Positions 21,422 to 30,129 of a stretch of DNA of 64,000 nucleotides are shown piece by piece; position 1 is the first letter of the stretch; every line of letters starts with the position of its first letter. The DNA is from Streptomyces sp. P9-A4. GTDB lineage: Bacteria > Actinomycetota > Actinomycetes > Streptomycetales > Streptomycetaceae. Made by a program: the position numbers and the translations under genes. Below the pieces are notes generated by a model that was not told the DNA's origin, made no database searches, and saw only the letters and a list, made by a program, of their open reading frames with translations. The stretch covers positions 2,986,501 through 3,050,500 of the forward strand of contig NZ_JAZIFY010000001.1 in assembly GCF_036634195.1 (NCBI RefSeq), read 5' to 3'.

Positions 21422-24140
21422 GGACCAGTGTGTCCTTCGTCGACGCGTCGACGGCCGCCTTGCCGTACGCCCAGTCGTAGAGCTCGCCCTTCGCCCAGGC
21501 GTCCGTCTGGTCGGTGTAGTTCGAGTGGAAGGCGTGCCCGGAGGCGCCGGTCAGGTTGATCCAGCGGGACCTGTCCCAGTCGCCGACGTTGACGACCATG
21601 CGCATCGAGGGCACCCAGATCACGTCGTAGCCGCCGGCCGCGTTCCAGCCGGTGGCGTCGACGGCCGCCTCGCCGCCGCCCAGGTTCCACGGGCCGCGGT
21701 TGAGGAGCTGCTGCACGACTCCGGGTCCGGCGGTGCCGAGGGTCTGGTTCTTCAGGGTCAGCTGGTGCAGCCGGCCCCAGCTCCAGGTGGAGACGTCCTT
21801 GCCGAGCTTGGCGGTCAGCTCCCAGCGCGCGTCCTTCATGGCGCGGGCGAGCAGCTGGTCACGGGTCTCGGTGGCCGGGTCCAGGCGGTTGGCGGGGGTG
21901 GTCCACCACTCGCTCTTCTCCTGCTTCAGGAGCGGGCGGACGACCTCGTACCAGCGGTCGCCGCCGTCCGGCTGCGCCGAGTCGGGGTCGCGCTCGCCGC
22001 ATTCCCGTACGAGCTTGTTCTGCTCGTCGACCGGGCCGGTGGCCTCGGCCGGGCGGACGTTGATGCAGTCGCCCTCGGCGCGCAGTTCCTTGGGCAGCTT
22101 GTTGCCGAAGGACAGCTTGAGGACGTTGCGCCAGACCGCGTTGAAGTAGGCGGCGGCGGCCGAGTCGGGCTCCTGGGTGTAGTCCCAGCCCTCCAGGAGC
22201 TTCTGCGCCTCGCGGACGTACGGGTCGGAGATGTCGATCTTCAGCAGCAGCGGGTTGAGCAGGGTCGCGATCTCGCTGCGGTTGTCGGTCTGCATGGTCC
22301 GCATGTCGTCCGGCGAGATCTTTCCGCCGTCCTTGGTCTTCGACTCGATGAGGTCGTTGATCCGCTGGCTGCGCGAGCCGTAGCCCCAGTCCTTGGTGAG
22401 CAGGTCGGGGTAGGCCTTCTCGTCGATGACGGCCTGGTTGGCGGTGACGATGTAGCCGCGCTCGGGGTTGTACTCGTAGGGCAGCCGCGCGAAGGGGATG
22501 TAGCCCTTCCAGCGGTACCTGGAGTCCCATCCCGGTGCCGGCAGGGTGCCGTCGCCGGTGCCGCGCTGCGGGATCTTACCCGGGGACTGGTAGCCGATGT
22601 TGCCCTCGGTGTCGGCGTAGATCAGGTTCTGCGAGGGGACCTCGAAGTTCTTCGCGGCGGCCCGGAAGGAGTCGAAGTCCTTGGCGCGGTCGAGGGCGAA
22701 GATCGCGTCCATCGACCTGCCCGGCTGGAGGGCGGTCCACTGGAGGGAGACGCCGTAGCCGGTGCCGCGGTCGGGGGCGGCGTTGCCGACGGGGGCCTTC
22801 TGGCCGACCGTCTCCAGTTCGGAGGAGCGGTCGGAGACGAGGGGGCCGTGGCCGGTGGATCGGACGGTGATCTTCCGGTCCTCCCCGCCGGCGACCTTGA
22901 TGGTCTCCTCGCGGCTGGTGAAGGGCTTGACCTTGCCGTCGACGAGGTAGCCGTCCGGGCCGATCTTCTCCAGGTAGAGGTCGGTCACATCGGCGCCGAG
23001 GTTGGTGAGACCCCAGGCAATCTTGTCGTTGTGTCCGATGATCACACCGGGCATGCCGGAAAAGGTGTAGCCCGCGACGTCGTAACGGCAGGTGGCCGAG
23101 ACCGAGCGGCAGTGCAGACCCATCTGGTACCAGAGGGACGGCAGCTGGGGCGCGAGGTGCGGGTCGTTGGCGAGCAGCGGCTTGCCGGAGGTGGTGAGCT
23201 TCCCGGAGACGACCCAGGAGTTCGAGCCGATGCCGTTGCCGTTGGGGCCGAGCAGCGCCGGGATCGTGTCCAGGACCTCGGAGAGCGCCCCGAGCTGGGA
23301 CTGCGCGCCGGAGCCGTCGCCCTGGGTGTCGCCGGTGGTGACCCCGTCACCCTCGTCGTCCCCGCCGCCGGCCTTCGGGTCGAACTTCCCGGTCGACTCG
23401 TCGACGGCGCCCCGGTCCATGATCGGCTGGTGCAGCGCGTACGGGTACTCCGGGTACAGCTGCTTGATCTGGCTCGCGCTCAGCCGGCTCGTCATCAGCG
23501 AGCGGTCGATCTCGTCCTGCATGTTGCCGCGCAGGTCCCACGCCATCGCCTTGAGCCAGGCCACCGAGTCCACCGGCGTCCACGGCTCGATCGCGTAGTC
23601 GTTGGTGAGGGCCAGGGCCGCGTACTCGACGGAGATGCCGGCCGGGTCCCGGTCCTTCAGATAGGCGTTGACGCCCTCCGCGTACGCCTGGAGGTACTTC
23701 TTCGTCTCCGGCGAGAGGACCGAGTCGTACTCCTGCTGCGCGACCCGGCGCCAGCCGAGCGTGCGCAGGAAGGAGTCGGTCTCGACCTGGCTCTCGCCGA
23801 ACATCTCCGAGAGCCGGCCCGCGGTCACGTGCCGCCGGACGTCCATCTCGTAGAAGCGGTCCTGCGCCTGGACGTAGCCCTGGGCGCGGAACAGGTCCGT
23901 CTCGTTGTCCGCGTAGATCTGCGGAACGCCGTTCGCGTCCCGCTTCACCTCGACCTCGCCGGAGAGCCTGTCGAGCCGGATCTCGCCCGTGGTCTGCGGG
24001 AACGAGGTCCGGACGGTGCTCACACCCCAGTACCCGCCGTATCCGACGCCCGCGACCAGGGCGAGGACCAGGACGAGGAGGATCAGGCGGGCGCGCCGCC
24101 CTTTCTTCTTGGCGGGAGGCGCGGTCGTGTTGGAGGGCAT
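21411..24140 (-). CDS. Penicillin acylase family (Ntn hydrolase) membrane-anchored enzyme
   Basis: 909 residues from ATG 24140 (GAAGGA upstream). A basic N-terminus (KKKGRRAR) and one membrane segment (LILLVLVLALVAGVGYGGYW) indicate an exported, anchored protein. The alpha-chain region has GVPQIYADNETDLFRAQGYVQAQDR-like sequence. An acidic glycine-rich spacer (GGGDDEGDGVTTGDTQGDGS) precedes NGNGIGSNSWVVSG, where cleavage before the Ser would free the catalytic N-terminal serine of the beta chain. The end GLKGQLYDW-like segment is typical. Members hydrolyse amide bonds of beta-lactams, acyl-homoserine lactones or lipopeptides; the substrate here is unknown. It overlaps the convergent cyclo-ligase gene by 11 bases. 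Confidence 0.9.
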   Translation of the reverse strand: MPSNTTAPPAKKKGRRARLILLVLVLALVAGVGYGGYWGVSTVRTSFPQTTGEIRLDRLSGEVEVKRDANGVPQIYADNETDLFRAQGYVQAQDRFYEMDVRRHVTAGRLSEMFGESQVETDSFLRTLGWRRVAQQEYDSVLSPETKKYLQAYAEGVNAYLKDRDPAGISVEYAALALTNDYAIEPWTPVDSVAWLKAMAWDLRGNMQDEIDRSLMTSRLSASQIKQLYPEYPYALHQPIMDRGAVDESTGKFDPKAGGGDDEGDGVTTGDTQGDGSGAQSQLGALSEVLDTIPALLGPNGNGIGSNSWVVSGKLTTSGKPLLANDPHLAPQLPSLWYQMGLHCRSVSATCRYDVAGYTFSGMPGVIIGHNDKIAWGLTNLGADVTDLYLEKIGPDGYLVDGKVKPFTSREETIKVAGGEDRKITVRSTGHGPLVSDRSSELETVGQKAPVGNAAPDRGTGYGVSLQWTALQPGRSMDAIFALDRAKDFDSFRAAAKNFEVPSQNLIYADTEGNIGYQSPGKIPQRGTGDGTLPAPGWDSRYRWKGYIPFARLPYEYNPERGYIVTANQAVIDEKAYPDLLTKDWGYGSRSQRINDLIESKTKDGGKISPDDMRTMQTDNRSEIATLLNPLLLKIDISDPYVREAQKLLEGWDYTQEPDSAAAAYFNAVWRNVLKLSFGNKLPKELRAEGDCINVRPAEATGPVDEQNKLVRECGERDPDSAQPDGGDRWYEVVRPLLKQEKSEWWTTPANRLDPATETRDQLLARAMKDARWELTAKLGKDVSTWSWGRLHQLTLKNQTLGTAGPGVVQQLLNRGPWNLGGGEAAVDATGWNAAGGYDVIWVPSMRMVVNVGDWDRSRWINLTGASGHAFHSNYTDQTDAWAKGELYDWAYGKAAVDASTKDTLVLKP

Positions 24141-24354
24141 CGCTGTCCTTCGAGGGGCAGGGTGGTCCTGGAGTACGGGAGCAACCTTAGGCGCAGCGTC
24201 CGGACGACCCGGACGCGGTGTCAGGAAGAGAACCGTACTGATGAGCGACGAGATGCAAAGAGCGCGTCAAGAAAGCGTTAAAGATTAGGTAAGGTAACGA
24301 AGTACCGGCCGCTGGAGGAACGATCCAGCTGCATGTGAGGGGAAGGACCGGCCA

Positions 24355-25923
24355 CTGACTGTCCACGATCTCAACGAACTCCTGCTCATCAGCTCACTCG
24401 TGCTGCTGATCGCGGTCGCGGCCGTACGGATCTCGTCCCGGAGCGGGCTCCCCAGCCTGCTGCTCTACCTCGGCATCGGCATCGCCATAGGCCAGGACGG
24501 CATCGGCAACGTCGCCTTCGACAACGCGGAACTCACGCAGGTCATCGGCTATGCGGCCCTTGTCGTGATCCTCGCCGAGGGTGGCCTCGGCACGAAGTGG
24601 AAGGAGATCAAGCCGGCCCTTCCCGCCGCGGTCGTCCTCTCCACCGTCGGCGTCGCCGTCAGCGTGGGCATCACGGCCTCGGCCGCCCACTACCTCGTCG
24701 GCCTCGACTGGCGTCAGGCGCTCATCATCGGCGCCGTCGTCTCCTCCACCGACGCCGCCGCCGTCTTCTCCGTCCTGCGCAAGGTGCCCCTGCCGTCCCG
24801 TGTCACCGGTGTCCTGGAGGCCGAGTCCGGCTTCAACGACGCCCCCGTCGTGATCCTCGTCGTCGCCTTCTCCACCGCCGGACCCGTCGACCACTGGTAC
24901 GTCCTCGTCGGCACGATCGCCCTCGAACTCGCCATCGGCGTCGCCGTCGGCCTCACCGTCGGCTTCCTCGGCGCCTATGGGCTGCGTCACATCGCGCTGC
25001 CCGCCTCCGGCCTCTACCCGATCGCCGTCATGGCCATCGCCGTCGTCGCGTACGCGGCCGGCGCCATGGCCCACGGCTCCGGATTCCTCGCCGTCTACCT
25101 GGCCTCGATGGTCCTCGGCAACGCCAAGCTGCCGCACGCGCCCGCGAACCGCGGCTTCGCCGAGGGACTCGGCTGGATCGCCCAGATCGGCATGTTCGTC
25201 CTGCTCGGCCTGCTCGTCACCCCGCACGAGCTGGGCCACGACTTCTGGCCCGCCGTCGTCATCGGCCTGGTCCTGACGATGGTCGCCCGGCCGATGGAAG
25301 TCCTGGTCAGCCTGCTGCCCTTCCGCATCCCCTGGCAGGAACAGGCCCTGATGTCCTGGGCCGGCCTGCGCGGCGCCGTCCCCATCATCCTCGCCACCAT
25401 CCCGATGGTGTCGGGCATCGAGGGCAGCGAACGGATCTTCAACATCGTCTTCGTGCTCGTCGTCGTCTACACCCTCGTGCAGGGCCCGACCCTGCCCTGG
25501 CTGGCGAAGGCGCTGAAGCTCGGCGACTCCGGCGAGGCCGCCGACCTCGGCGTCGAATCCGCGCCCCTGGAACGGCTCCGCGGCCATCTCCTCTCCGTCG
25601 CCGTCCCGGAGCACTCCCGGATGCACGGCGTCGAGGTCGCCGAACTGCGCCTCCCCGCCGGAGCGGCCGTCACCCTCGTCGTGCGCGAGGACACCAGCTT
25701 CGTACCGGGCCCCGCGACCGTCCTGCGGCACGGCGACGAACTCCTCGTCGTCGCGACCGATCCGGTACGGGACGCCACCGAGCGGCGGCTGCGCGCGGTC
25801 GGCCAGGGCGGCAAGCTGGCCGGCTGGCTGGGCACCAGCGGGGCCACCGCGGCCTCGGCCCCCTCGGGCGCGGCACAGCGGTTCCACCGCCACAGCGAGC
25901 AGCACAGACGAACATCCGGTTGA
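24355..25923 (+). CDS. Potassium/proton antiporter, CPA1 type with C-terminal TrkA-C-like domain
   Basis: The first membrane helix begins at codon 3 (TVHDLNELLLISSLVLLIAVA), upstream of the first GTG (24400). The only plausible start is CTG 24355, seven bases after GGAAGGA, giving 522 residues. Twelve or so hydrophobic segments follow, with the CPA motif SSTDAAAVFSVLRKV...ESGFNDAPVVILV. After about residue 400 is a soluble TrkA-C/RCK-type domain (LLSVAVPEHSRMHGVEVAELR, LRHGDELLVVATDPV) that in relatives binds nucleotides or c-di-AMP. It should exchange K+ or Na+ for protons and control cell K+. A terminator-like hairpin follows at 25941-25981. Confidence 0.88.
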   Translation: MTVHDLNELLLISSLVLLIAVAAVRISSRSGLPSLLLYLGIGIAIGQDGIGNVAFDNAELTQVIGYAALVVILAEGGLGTKWKEIKPALPAAVVLSTVGVAVSVGITASAAHYLVGLDWRQALIIGAVVSSTDAAAVFSVLRKVPLPSRVTGVLEAESGFNDAPVVILVVAFSTAGPVDHWYVLVGTIALELAIGVAVGLTVGFLGAYGLRHIALPASGLYPIAVMAIAVVAYAAGAMAHGSGFLAVYLASMVLGNAKLPHAPANRGFAEGLGWIAQIGMFVLLGLLVTPHELGHDFWPAVVIGLVLTMVARPMEVLVSLLPFRIPWQEQALMSWAGLRGAVPIILATIPMVSGIEGSERIFNIVFVLVVVYTLVQGPTLPWLAKALKLGDSGEAADLGVESAPLERLRGHLLSVAVPEHSRMHGVEVAELRLPAGAAVTLVVREDTSFVPGPATVLRHGDELLVVATDPVRDATERRLRAVGQGGKLAGWLGTSGATAASAPSGAAQRFHRHSEQHRRTSG

Positions 25924-25940
25924 TCCCAGGCATCAATTCA

Positions 25941-25981
25941 AGGGAGGGAGCGTTTTCCCAGGCGGGAGGACGCTCCTCCCT
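25941..25981 (+). terminator. Terminator of the antiporter gene
   Basis: AGGGAGGGAGCG (25941-25952) pairs with CGCTCCTCCCT (25971-25981) with one bulged base. The 190 bases from here to 26174 hold no gene I can support; a promoter for the MFS gene is expected there. Confidence 0.65.
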
Positions 25982-26174
25982 GTACCATGAAGGCACACTT
26001 GATCGAACCAACTCTGCCTGACGCAGAGCTGGCGCGACCGTATGGCGGCCGCGGCGCCCCTCCTCAGTGGGGCCGGCCCGGTATCTACCGCAGTAACGCG
26101 CATGAGGACAGCTCTCGGCGACACCCGCACCACCGTGCCGGGGCGCGCTACCAGGCGGCAGAAAGGCCAGGACC

Positions 26175-27446
26175 GTGGCATCCACGGTCATCTCCGACAA
26201 GCGGCCCGGCTACGGGCAGCTCCTGCGCACCCCCGGTGCGCTGTCCTTCCTGCTCCCCGGCTTCGCCGCCCGGCAGCCCTTCGCGATGCTGACCATCGGC
26301 ATCGTCCTGCTCGTCCAGCACACCACCGGCTCCTTCGGCAGCGCCGGGGCGGTCGCCGCCGCCACCGGCGTCTCGATGGCGCTGTTCGCCCCGCAGAGCG
26401 GCAAGCTCGCCGACCGCTTCGGCCAGCGGGCCGTCCTGATCCCCGGCGTCCTCGTCCACACCGCGTCCGTCTCGCTGCTCGTGGCGCTCGCGCTGGGCGG
26501 CGCCCCGCTCTGGGCCCTGTTCCTCGCGGCCGTCCCGGCCGGTGCCTCGGTGCCGCAGGTCGGGCCGATGGTCCGGGCCCGCTGGGCCGCCAAGCTCGAC
26601 GGCACCCCGCTGATGCCGACGGCCGCCGCCTTCGAGTCCGTGACCGACGAGTTCACCTTCGTCGTCGGCCCGGTCCTCGCCACCGCCCTGTGCACCGGCG
26701 TCCACCCGGCCGCCGGCCTGATCGCCGAGGCCGCCCTCACCCTCGTCGGCGGGCTCTTCTTCGCCGCCCAGCGCGCCACCCAGCCCGCGTTCGGCGCCTC
26801 CTCGGCCCACGCCGCCGAACCCCACCGCTCGGCGCTCTCCATCCCCGGCGTCCGGGTCCTGATCGTCGCCTTCCTCGGCATCGGCTCCGTCTTCGGCGGC
26901 ATGCAGGTCTCCCTCACCGCCTTCACCGCGGAGATCGGCAACCCCGGCGCCAACGGCCTGCTCTACGGCGTCTTCGCCGCGGGCAACATGCTCGCGGGCA
27001 TCGCCATGGGCGCCGTCGCCTGGAAGTCCGGCCCCCGCCGCCGGCTGATCCTCGGCTACGCCGGCCTCACCGTCGCCGCGTCCCTGCTGTGGACCGCCCA
27101 CTCGGTGCTGCTCCTCGGCGCCCTGGGCCTGGTCGTGGGTCTGTTCATCGCCCCCGCCCTCATCACCGGCTACACCATCGTCGAGACCCTGATCCCGGCG
27201 TCCGCCCGTACCGAGGCCTTCACCTGGCTCACCGGCGCCGTCGCGCTCGGCCAGGCCGCGGCCGTCACGGTGGCCGGCCGCCTCGCCGACGCCCACGGCG
27301 CGAGCACCGGATTCCTGGTCCCGATGGTGGGCACGGCGCTGGCCCTGGCCACGCTCCTGGCCCTGCGGTCGCGCCTCAGGCCGCGCGAGACGAGCCGCGT
27401 CGCGGCGCGTGGTGTCGGTCACCGCGTGCCGGTGGCGGTGGACTGA
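26175..27446 (+). CDS. MFS transporter (12 helices, sugar-efflux/drug-like)
   Basis: 423 residues from GTG 26175. About 12 hydrophobic segments; the MFS motif between helices 2 and 3 is GKLADRFGQRAVLIPG. Long arginine-rich C-terminus (RLRPRETSRVAARGVGHRVP). It is a single-gene unit between the antiporter and the CIRCE-like box. Substrate not predictable; many Streptomyces members act as exporters. The start is tentative because the ribosome-binding site is weak (GGCCAGGA). Confidence 0.85.
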   Translation: MASTVISDKRPGYGQLLRTPGALSFLLPGFAARQPFAMLTIGIVLLVQHTTGSFGSAGAVAAATGVSMALFAPQSGKLADRFGQRAVLIPGVLVHTASVSLLVALALGGAPLWALFLAAVPAGASVPQVGPMVRARWAAKLDGTPLMPTAAAFESVTDEFTFVVGPVLATALCTGVHPAAGLIAEAALTLVGGLFFAAQRATQPAFGASSAHAAEPHRSALSIPGVRVLIVAFLGIGSVFGGMQVSLTAFTAEIGNPGANGLLYGVFAAGNMLAGIAMGAVAWKSGPRRRLILGYAGLTVAASLLWTAHSVLLLGALGLVVGLFIAPALITGYTIVETLIPASARTEAFTWLTGAVALGQAAAVTVAGRLADAHGASTGFLVPMVGTALALATLLALRSRLRPRETSRVAARGVGHRVPVAVD

Positions 27447-27476
27447 TCCCGCGGAATACGTCAGTATGGATCGTCG

Positions 27477-27503
27477 TTAGCACTCGATGAGTGTGAGTGC
27501 CAG
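27477..27503 (+). promoter_or_regulatory. CIRCE-like HrcA operator upstream of fmdB-like gene
   Basis: TTAGCACTC (27477-27485), exactly nine bases, then GAGTGCCAG (27495-27503). The classical CIRCE element is TTAGCACTC-N9-GAGTGCTAA, so the left half is perfect and the right half matches 7 of 9. It overlaps the start of the Shine-Dalgarno AGGAGG (27502-27507), so repressor bound here would also block the gene's leader. HrcA with CIRCE controls groE-type heat-shock genes. Confidence 0.7.
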
Positions 27504-27514
27504 GAGGAAGACAA

Positions 27515-27862
27515 GTGCCGACCTACCAGTACCAGTGCACCGAGTGCGGCGAGGGCCTCGAGGCGGTGCAGAAGTTCACCGATGACGCGCTGACCGAGTG
27601 CCCCCAGTGCAAGGGCCGCCTGAAGAAGGTGTTCTCGGCCGTCGGCATCGTCTTCAAGGGATCCGGCTTCTACCGGAACGACAGCCGCGGCTCGTCGTCC
27701 AGCAGCTCGCCGGCCGCGTCGAAGTCCTCGACCTCGTCGGCGTCCTCTTCGGACGCGAAGCCGGCCGCTTCGAGCTCGTCGTCCGGTTCCTCTTCGACGG
27801 CGTCTTCGTCGTCGAGCGGCTCGTCGTCGTCGAGCGCGGGAAGCTCGACCTCGGCCGCCTGA
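27515..27862 (+). CDS. FmdB-type zinc-ribbon protein with serine-rich tail
   Basis: 115 residues from GTG 27515, with AGGAGG seven bases upstream. The N-terminal 55 residues form the FmdB regulatory zinc ribbon (YQYQCTECGEGLE, then LTECPQCKGRLKKVFSAVG): four cysteines in two CxxC pairs. FKGSGFYRND is the conserved end of the domain. The last 60 residues are almost only serine, alanine and threonine, a low-complexity tail common in actinomycete versions. Function is uncertain; FmdB was first noted as a regulator-like protein. A CIRCE-like box directly upstream suggests heat-shock control, and a strong terminator follows. Confidence 0.85.
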   Translation: MPTYQYQCTECGEGLEAVQKFTDDALTECPQCKGRLKKVFSAVGIVFKGSGFYRNDSRGSSSSSSPAASKSSTSSASSSDAKPAASSSSSGSSSTASSSSSGSSSSSAGSSTSAA

Positions 27863-27889
27863 CCAAGGCCGGTTCCTACGGTTCTCGTA

Positions 27890-27919
27890 CGAGGCCCCGT
27901 CGTTCGCGACGGGGCCTCG
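27890..27919 (+). terminator. Terminator after fmdB-like gene
   Basis: CGAGGCCCCGTCG / CGACGGGGCCTCG, a perfect 13-bp stem closed by a TTCG tetraloop (27903-27906). Confidence 0.85.
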
Positions 27920-27952
27920 GCGTTTCCCGGTGCCCCGCATAGGGTGGCCGCC

Positions 27953-28798
27953 ATGGCGACCCAAGACACGTACGCGGACATCGGTGTGATCGGCGGCTCC
28001 GGCTTCTACTCCTTCCTGGAGGACGTCACGGAGGTCTCCGTCGACACCCCCTACGGCAGCCCCAGCGACTCCCTCTTCCTCGGTGAGATCGCCGGCCGCC
28101 GGGTCGCCTTCCTCCCCCGCCACGGCCGCGGCCACACGGTCCCGCCGCACCGCGTCAACTACCGCGCCAACCTCTGGGCCCTGCGGTCCGTGGGGGTACG
28201 GCAGATCCTCGGGCCCTGCGCCGTGGGCGGGCTGAGCGAGGAGTACGGGCCCGGCACCCTCGTCGTCCCCGACCAGCTCGTCGACCGTACGAAGCACCGC
28301 GAGCAGACCTACTTCGACGGGGTACGCCGGGCCGACGGCGCCACACCCCGCGTCGTCCACGTCACCTTCGCCGACCCGTACTGCCCGGACGGGCGGCGGG
28401 TCGCCGTCAAGGCCGCACGGGGGCGGGGCTGGGAGCCCGTCGACGGCGGCACCATGGTCGTGATCGAGGGGCCGCGCTTCTCCACCCGGGCCGAGTCCCG
28501 GTGGCACGCGGCGGCCGGCTGGTCGGTGGTCGGCATGACCGGGCACCCCGAGGCCGTCCTCGCCCGTGAACTGGGCCTCTGCTACACCTCCCTCGCGCTC
28601 GTCACCGACCTGGACGCGGGCGCCGAGACCGGCGACGGCGTCTCCCACACCGAGGTGCTGCGGGTGTTCGGCGAGAACGTGGGCCGCCTGCGGGAGGTCC
28701 TCTTCGACGCGGTCGGCGCCCTGCCGGCGACGCTGGACCGGGACTGCCTGTGCACCCACGCGCACGACGGCTGGGATCTGGGGATCGAGCTGCCGTAA
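27953..28798 (+). CDS. mtnP: S-methyl-5'-thioadenosine phosphorylase
   Basis: 281 residues from ATG 27953. Purine phosphorylase family 2 motifs: IGVIGGSGFYSFLEDV, LPRHGRGHTVPPHRVNYRAN (phosphate and ribose contacts), GPCAVGGLSEEYGPGTLVVP, EGPRFSTRAESRW, and VGMTGHPEAVLARELGLCYT. It splits 5'-methylthioadenosine from polyamine and autoinducer-type pathways into adenine and methylthioribose-1-phosphate. The glycine- and histidine-containing substrate loops are intact. It is a single gene between two hairpins. Confidence 0.93.
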   Translation: MATQDTYADIGVIGGSGFYSFLEDVTEVSVDTPYGSPSDSLFLGEIAGRRVAFLPRHGRGHTVPPHRVNYRANLWALRSVGVRQILGPCAVGGLSEEYGPGTLVVPDQLVDRTKHREQTYFDGVRRADGATPRVVHVTFADPYCPDGRRVAVKAARGRGWEPVDGGTMVVIEGPRFSTRAESRWHAAAGWSVVGMTGHPEAVLARELGLCYTSLALVTDLDAGAETGDGVSHTEVLRVFGENVGRLREVLFDAVGALPATLDRDCLCTHAHDGWDLGIELP

Positions 28799-28813
28799 AC
28801 CCCCCTGGGGGGT
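28799..28813 (+). terminator. Short C/G hairpin after mtnP
   Basis: ACCCCCC-T-GGGGGGT immediately after the mtnP stop; in practice a 4-5 bp stem with a small loop. Weak by itself. The remaining 110 bases to the next gene show no other feature. Confidence 0.4.
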
Positions 28814-28922
28814 GAGGGAGTTGTCCACAGGCATGGGGTGGTCCCCAGGCCGGAGCGGGCAGGAGGCGGGGCCGGGAGAGTGGGAGCCGATCCCACTCCC
28901 GACCAGGACGACGGCGGCCACG

Positions 28923-29477
28923 ATGACGACTCCTTCCCTTCCTTCTTCTCCCTCTTCCTGTCTTTCACCAGCCGGTCTTCCCTCGCCCGTGCCGGCGCCG
29001 TGCGTGGTGCCGTTCTTCGAGCCGCTACGGGTGCGGGGCACCCGGCACCGGCTGCGCAGGGCGCTGCGACGGGGCCGGCACCTGCCCGCCGTGCTGCTGG
29101 CCCTGGCGGCCGTGGCCCTGGCCGTCGGGGGCGGCGGTCCACGGCCGGAGGCCCCGGCGACCGCCGTCGCCGCTCGCGCCCGGCCGCCCGTGGTCGTCCG
29201 GCCGGTGTCGGTCCCGGTGCGGATCGCCGACGCCGCGACCGTACGGCTGCTGCGTCCCGGCGACCGGGTCGATGTGATCGCCGCTCCCAACTCGACGCTC
29301 GGCGGGGCGGGTGAGGCGCGAGTGGTCGCGACGGGCGCCCGAGTGGCCGAAGTTCCACACCCGGGTGAGACTCGTTCGGACGGAGGGGCGCTCGTCGTCC
29401 TGTCCGTGCCACGGGCGACGGCGGCGGCCCTCGCAGGTGCCGGTGTCACATCCCAACTGGCGGTGACAGTGTGCTGA
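28923..29477 (+). CDS. Single-span protein with SAF/CpaB (RcpC)-like domain
   Basis: About 184 residues from ATG 28923 (start uncertain; ATG 28833 is in frame). After a serine/proline-rich leader and a basic stretch (GTRHRLRRALRRGRHLP) is one membrane segment (AVLLALAAVALAVGGGG). The rest is outside, with VRLLRPGDRVDVIAAP and GGALVVLSVPRATAAALAGAG, which resemble the SAF domain of CpaB/RcpC, the Flp-pilus periplasmic protein. No pilus genes are nearby; this stand-alone form beside fmdB and mscL appears usual in Streptomyces. Role unknown. Confidence 0.7.
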   Translation: MTTPSLPSSPSSCLSPAGLPSPVPAPCVVPFFEPLRVRGTRHRLRRALRRGRHLPAVLLALAAVALAVGGGGPRPEAPATAVAARARPPVVVRPVSVPVRIADAATVRLLRPGDRVDVIAAPNSTLGGAGEARVVATGARVAEVPHPGETRSDGGALVVLSVPRATAAALAGAGVTSQLAVTVC

Positions 29478-29591
29478 TTAGCACTGACGCTCTGTCAAGT
29501 CACCGTTCCGTGTGTACGGATTGGACGCCTATGCGCCCTTCACGGCCTAATGGCTCCGCACCCTGCAACACAAGCGACGAAAGGCACCTCG

Positions 29592-30110
29592 GTGGCCGAC
29601 AAGAAGGAAAGTTTGCTGGGAGGCTTCAAGGCCTTCCTGATGCGCGGCAACGTGATCGACCTGGCGGTGGCGGTCGTCATCGGTGCCGCGTTCACGAACA
29701 TCGTGAACTCGGTGGTCAAGGGCCTCATCAACCCGATCGTCGGCGCCTTCGGCACCAAGGACCTGGAGAGCTACGCGTCCTGCATCAAGGGCACGTGCAA
29801 GGTGGTCAACGGGGAGGTGCAGGGCGTCCAGCTCCAGTGGGGCCTGGTCCTCAGCGCCGTGCTGAGCTTCCTGATCACCGCGGCCGTCGTCTACTTCCTG
29901 ATGGTCCTGCCGATGGCGAAGATCCTCGCGAAGCGCGCCGCGCACGACAAGGCGAAGGAGGGCGTCGCGGAGACCATGGAGATCAGCGAGCTGGAGGTGC
30001 TCAAGGAGATCCGCGACCACCTCGTCTCGCAGCGCGGACCCTCGTCGGGCACGGGAACGGGCGCCGGTTCGGGCGCGGGCGGTGGATCGGGGACGCACCC
30101 CACCTCCTGA
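29592..30110 (+). CDS. mscL: Large-conductance mechanosensitive channel MscL
   Basis: 172 residues from GTG 29592 (GAAAGG upstream), beginning MADKKESLLGGFKAFLMRGN. Two membrane helices: NVIDLAVAVVIGAAFTNIVN with the gate region, and LVLSAVLSFLITAAVVYFLM. A polar loop contains CIKGTCK. The C-terminal bundle (ETMEISELEVLKEIRDHL) is present, followed by a Gly/Ser tail. The channel opens at high membrane tension and prevents lysis on osmotic downshift. The two cysteines in the loop are not a family requirement. Confidence 0.95.
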   Translation: MADKKESLLGGFKAFLMRGNVIDLAVAVVIGAAFTNIVNSVVKGLINPIVGAFGTKDLESYASCIKGTCKVVNGEVQGVQLQWGLVLSAVLSFLITAAVVYFLMVLPMAKILAKRAAHDKAKEGVAETMEISELEVLKEIRDHLVSQRGPSSGTGTGAGSGAGGGSGTHPTS

Positions 30111-30127
30111 CCGGCACCCCGTGCCGG
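30111..30127. terminator. Hairpin between mscL and the convergent small gene
   Basis: CCGGCAC-CCC-GTGCCGG, a 7-bp stem with a three-base loop directly after the mscL stop and just before the end of the opposite gene. Confidence 0.5.
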
Positions 30128-30129
30128 GA

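Noticed and set aside
24284..24302. Iron-box-like TTAGGTAAGGTAA upstream of the antiporter
   Set aside because: Only the left half resembles a DtxR/DmdR1 box; the right half has no matching inverted sequence.
24394..25905. 500-residue open frame antisense to the antiporter
   Set aside because: Acidic low-complexity translation typical of GC shadow frames; the plus strand encodes a clear membrane transporter.
25987..26292. Short gene beginning MKAHLIEPTLPDAEL
   Set aside because: No ribosome-binding site, overlaps the MFS start, and the translation becomes Arg/Pro/His-rich without any family likeness.
29476..29500. Second CIRCE-like half site TTAGCACT before mscL
   Set aside because: No GAGTGC half occurs nine bases downstream; it is a lone 8-base match.
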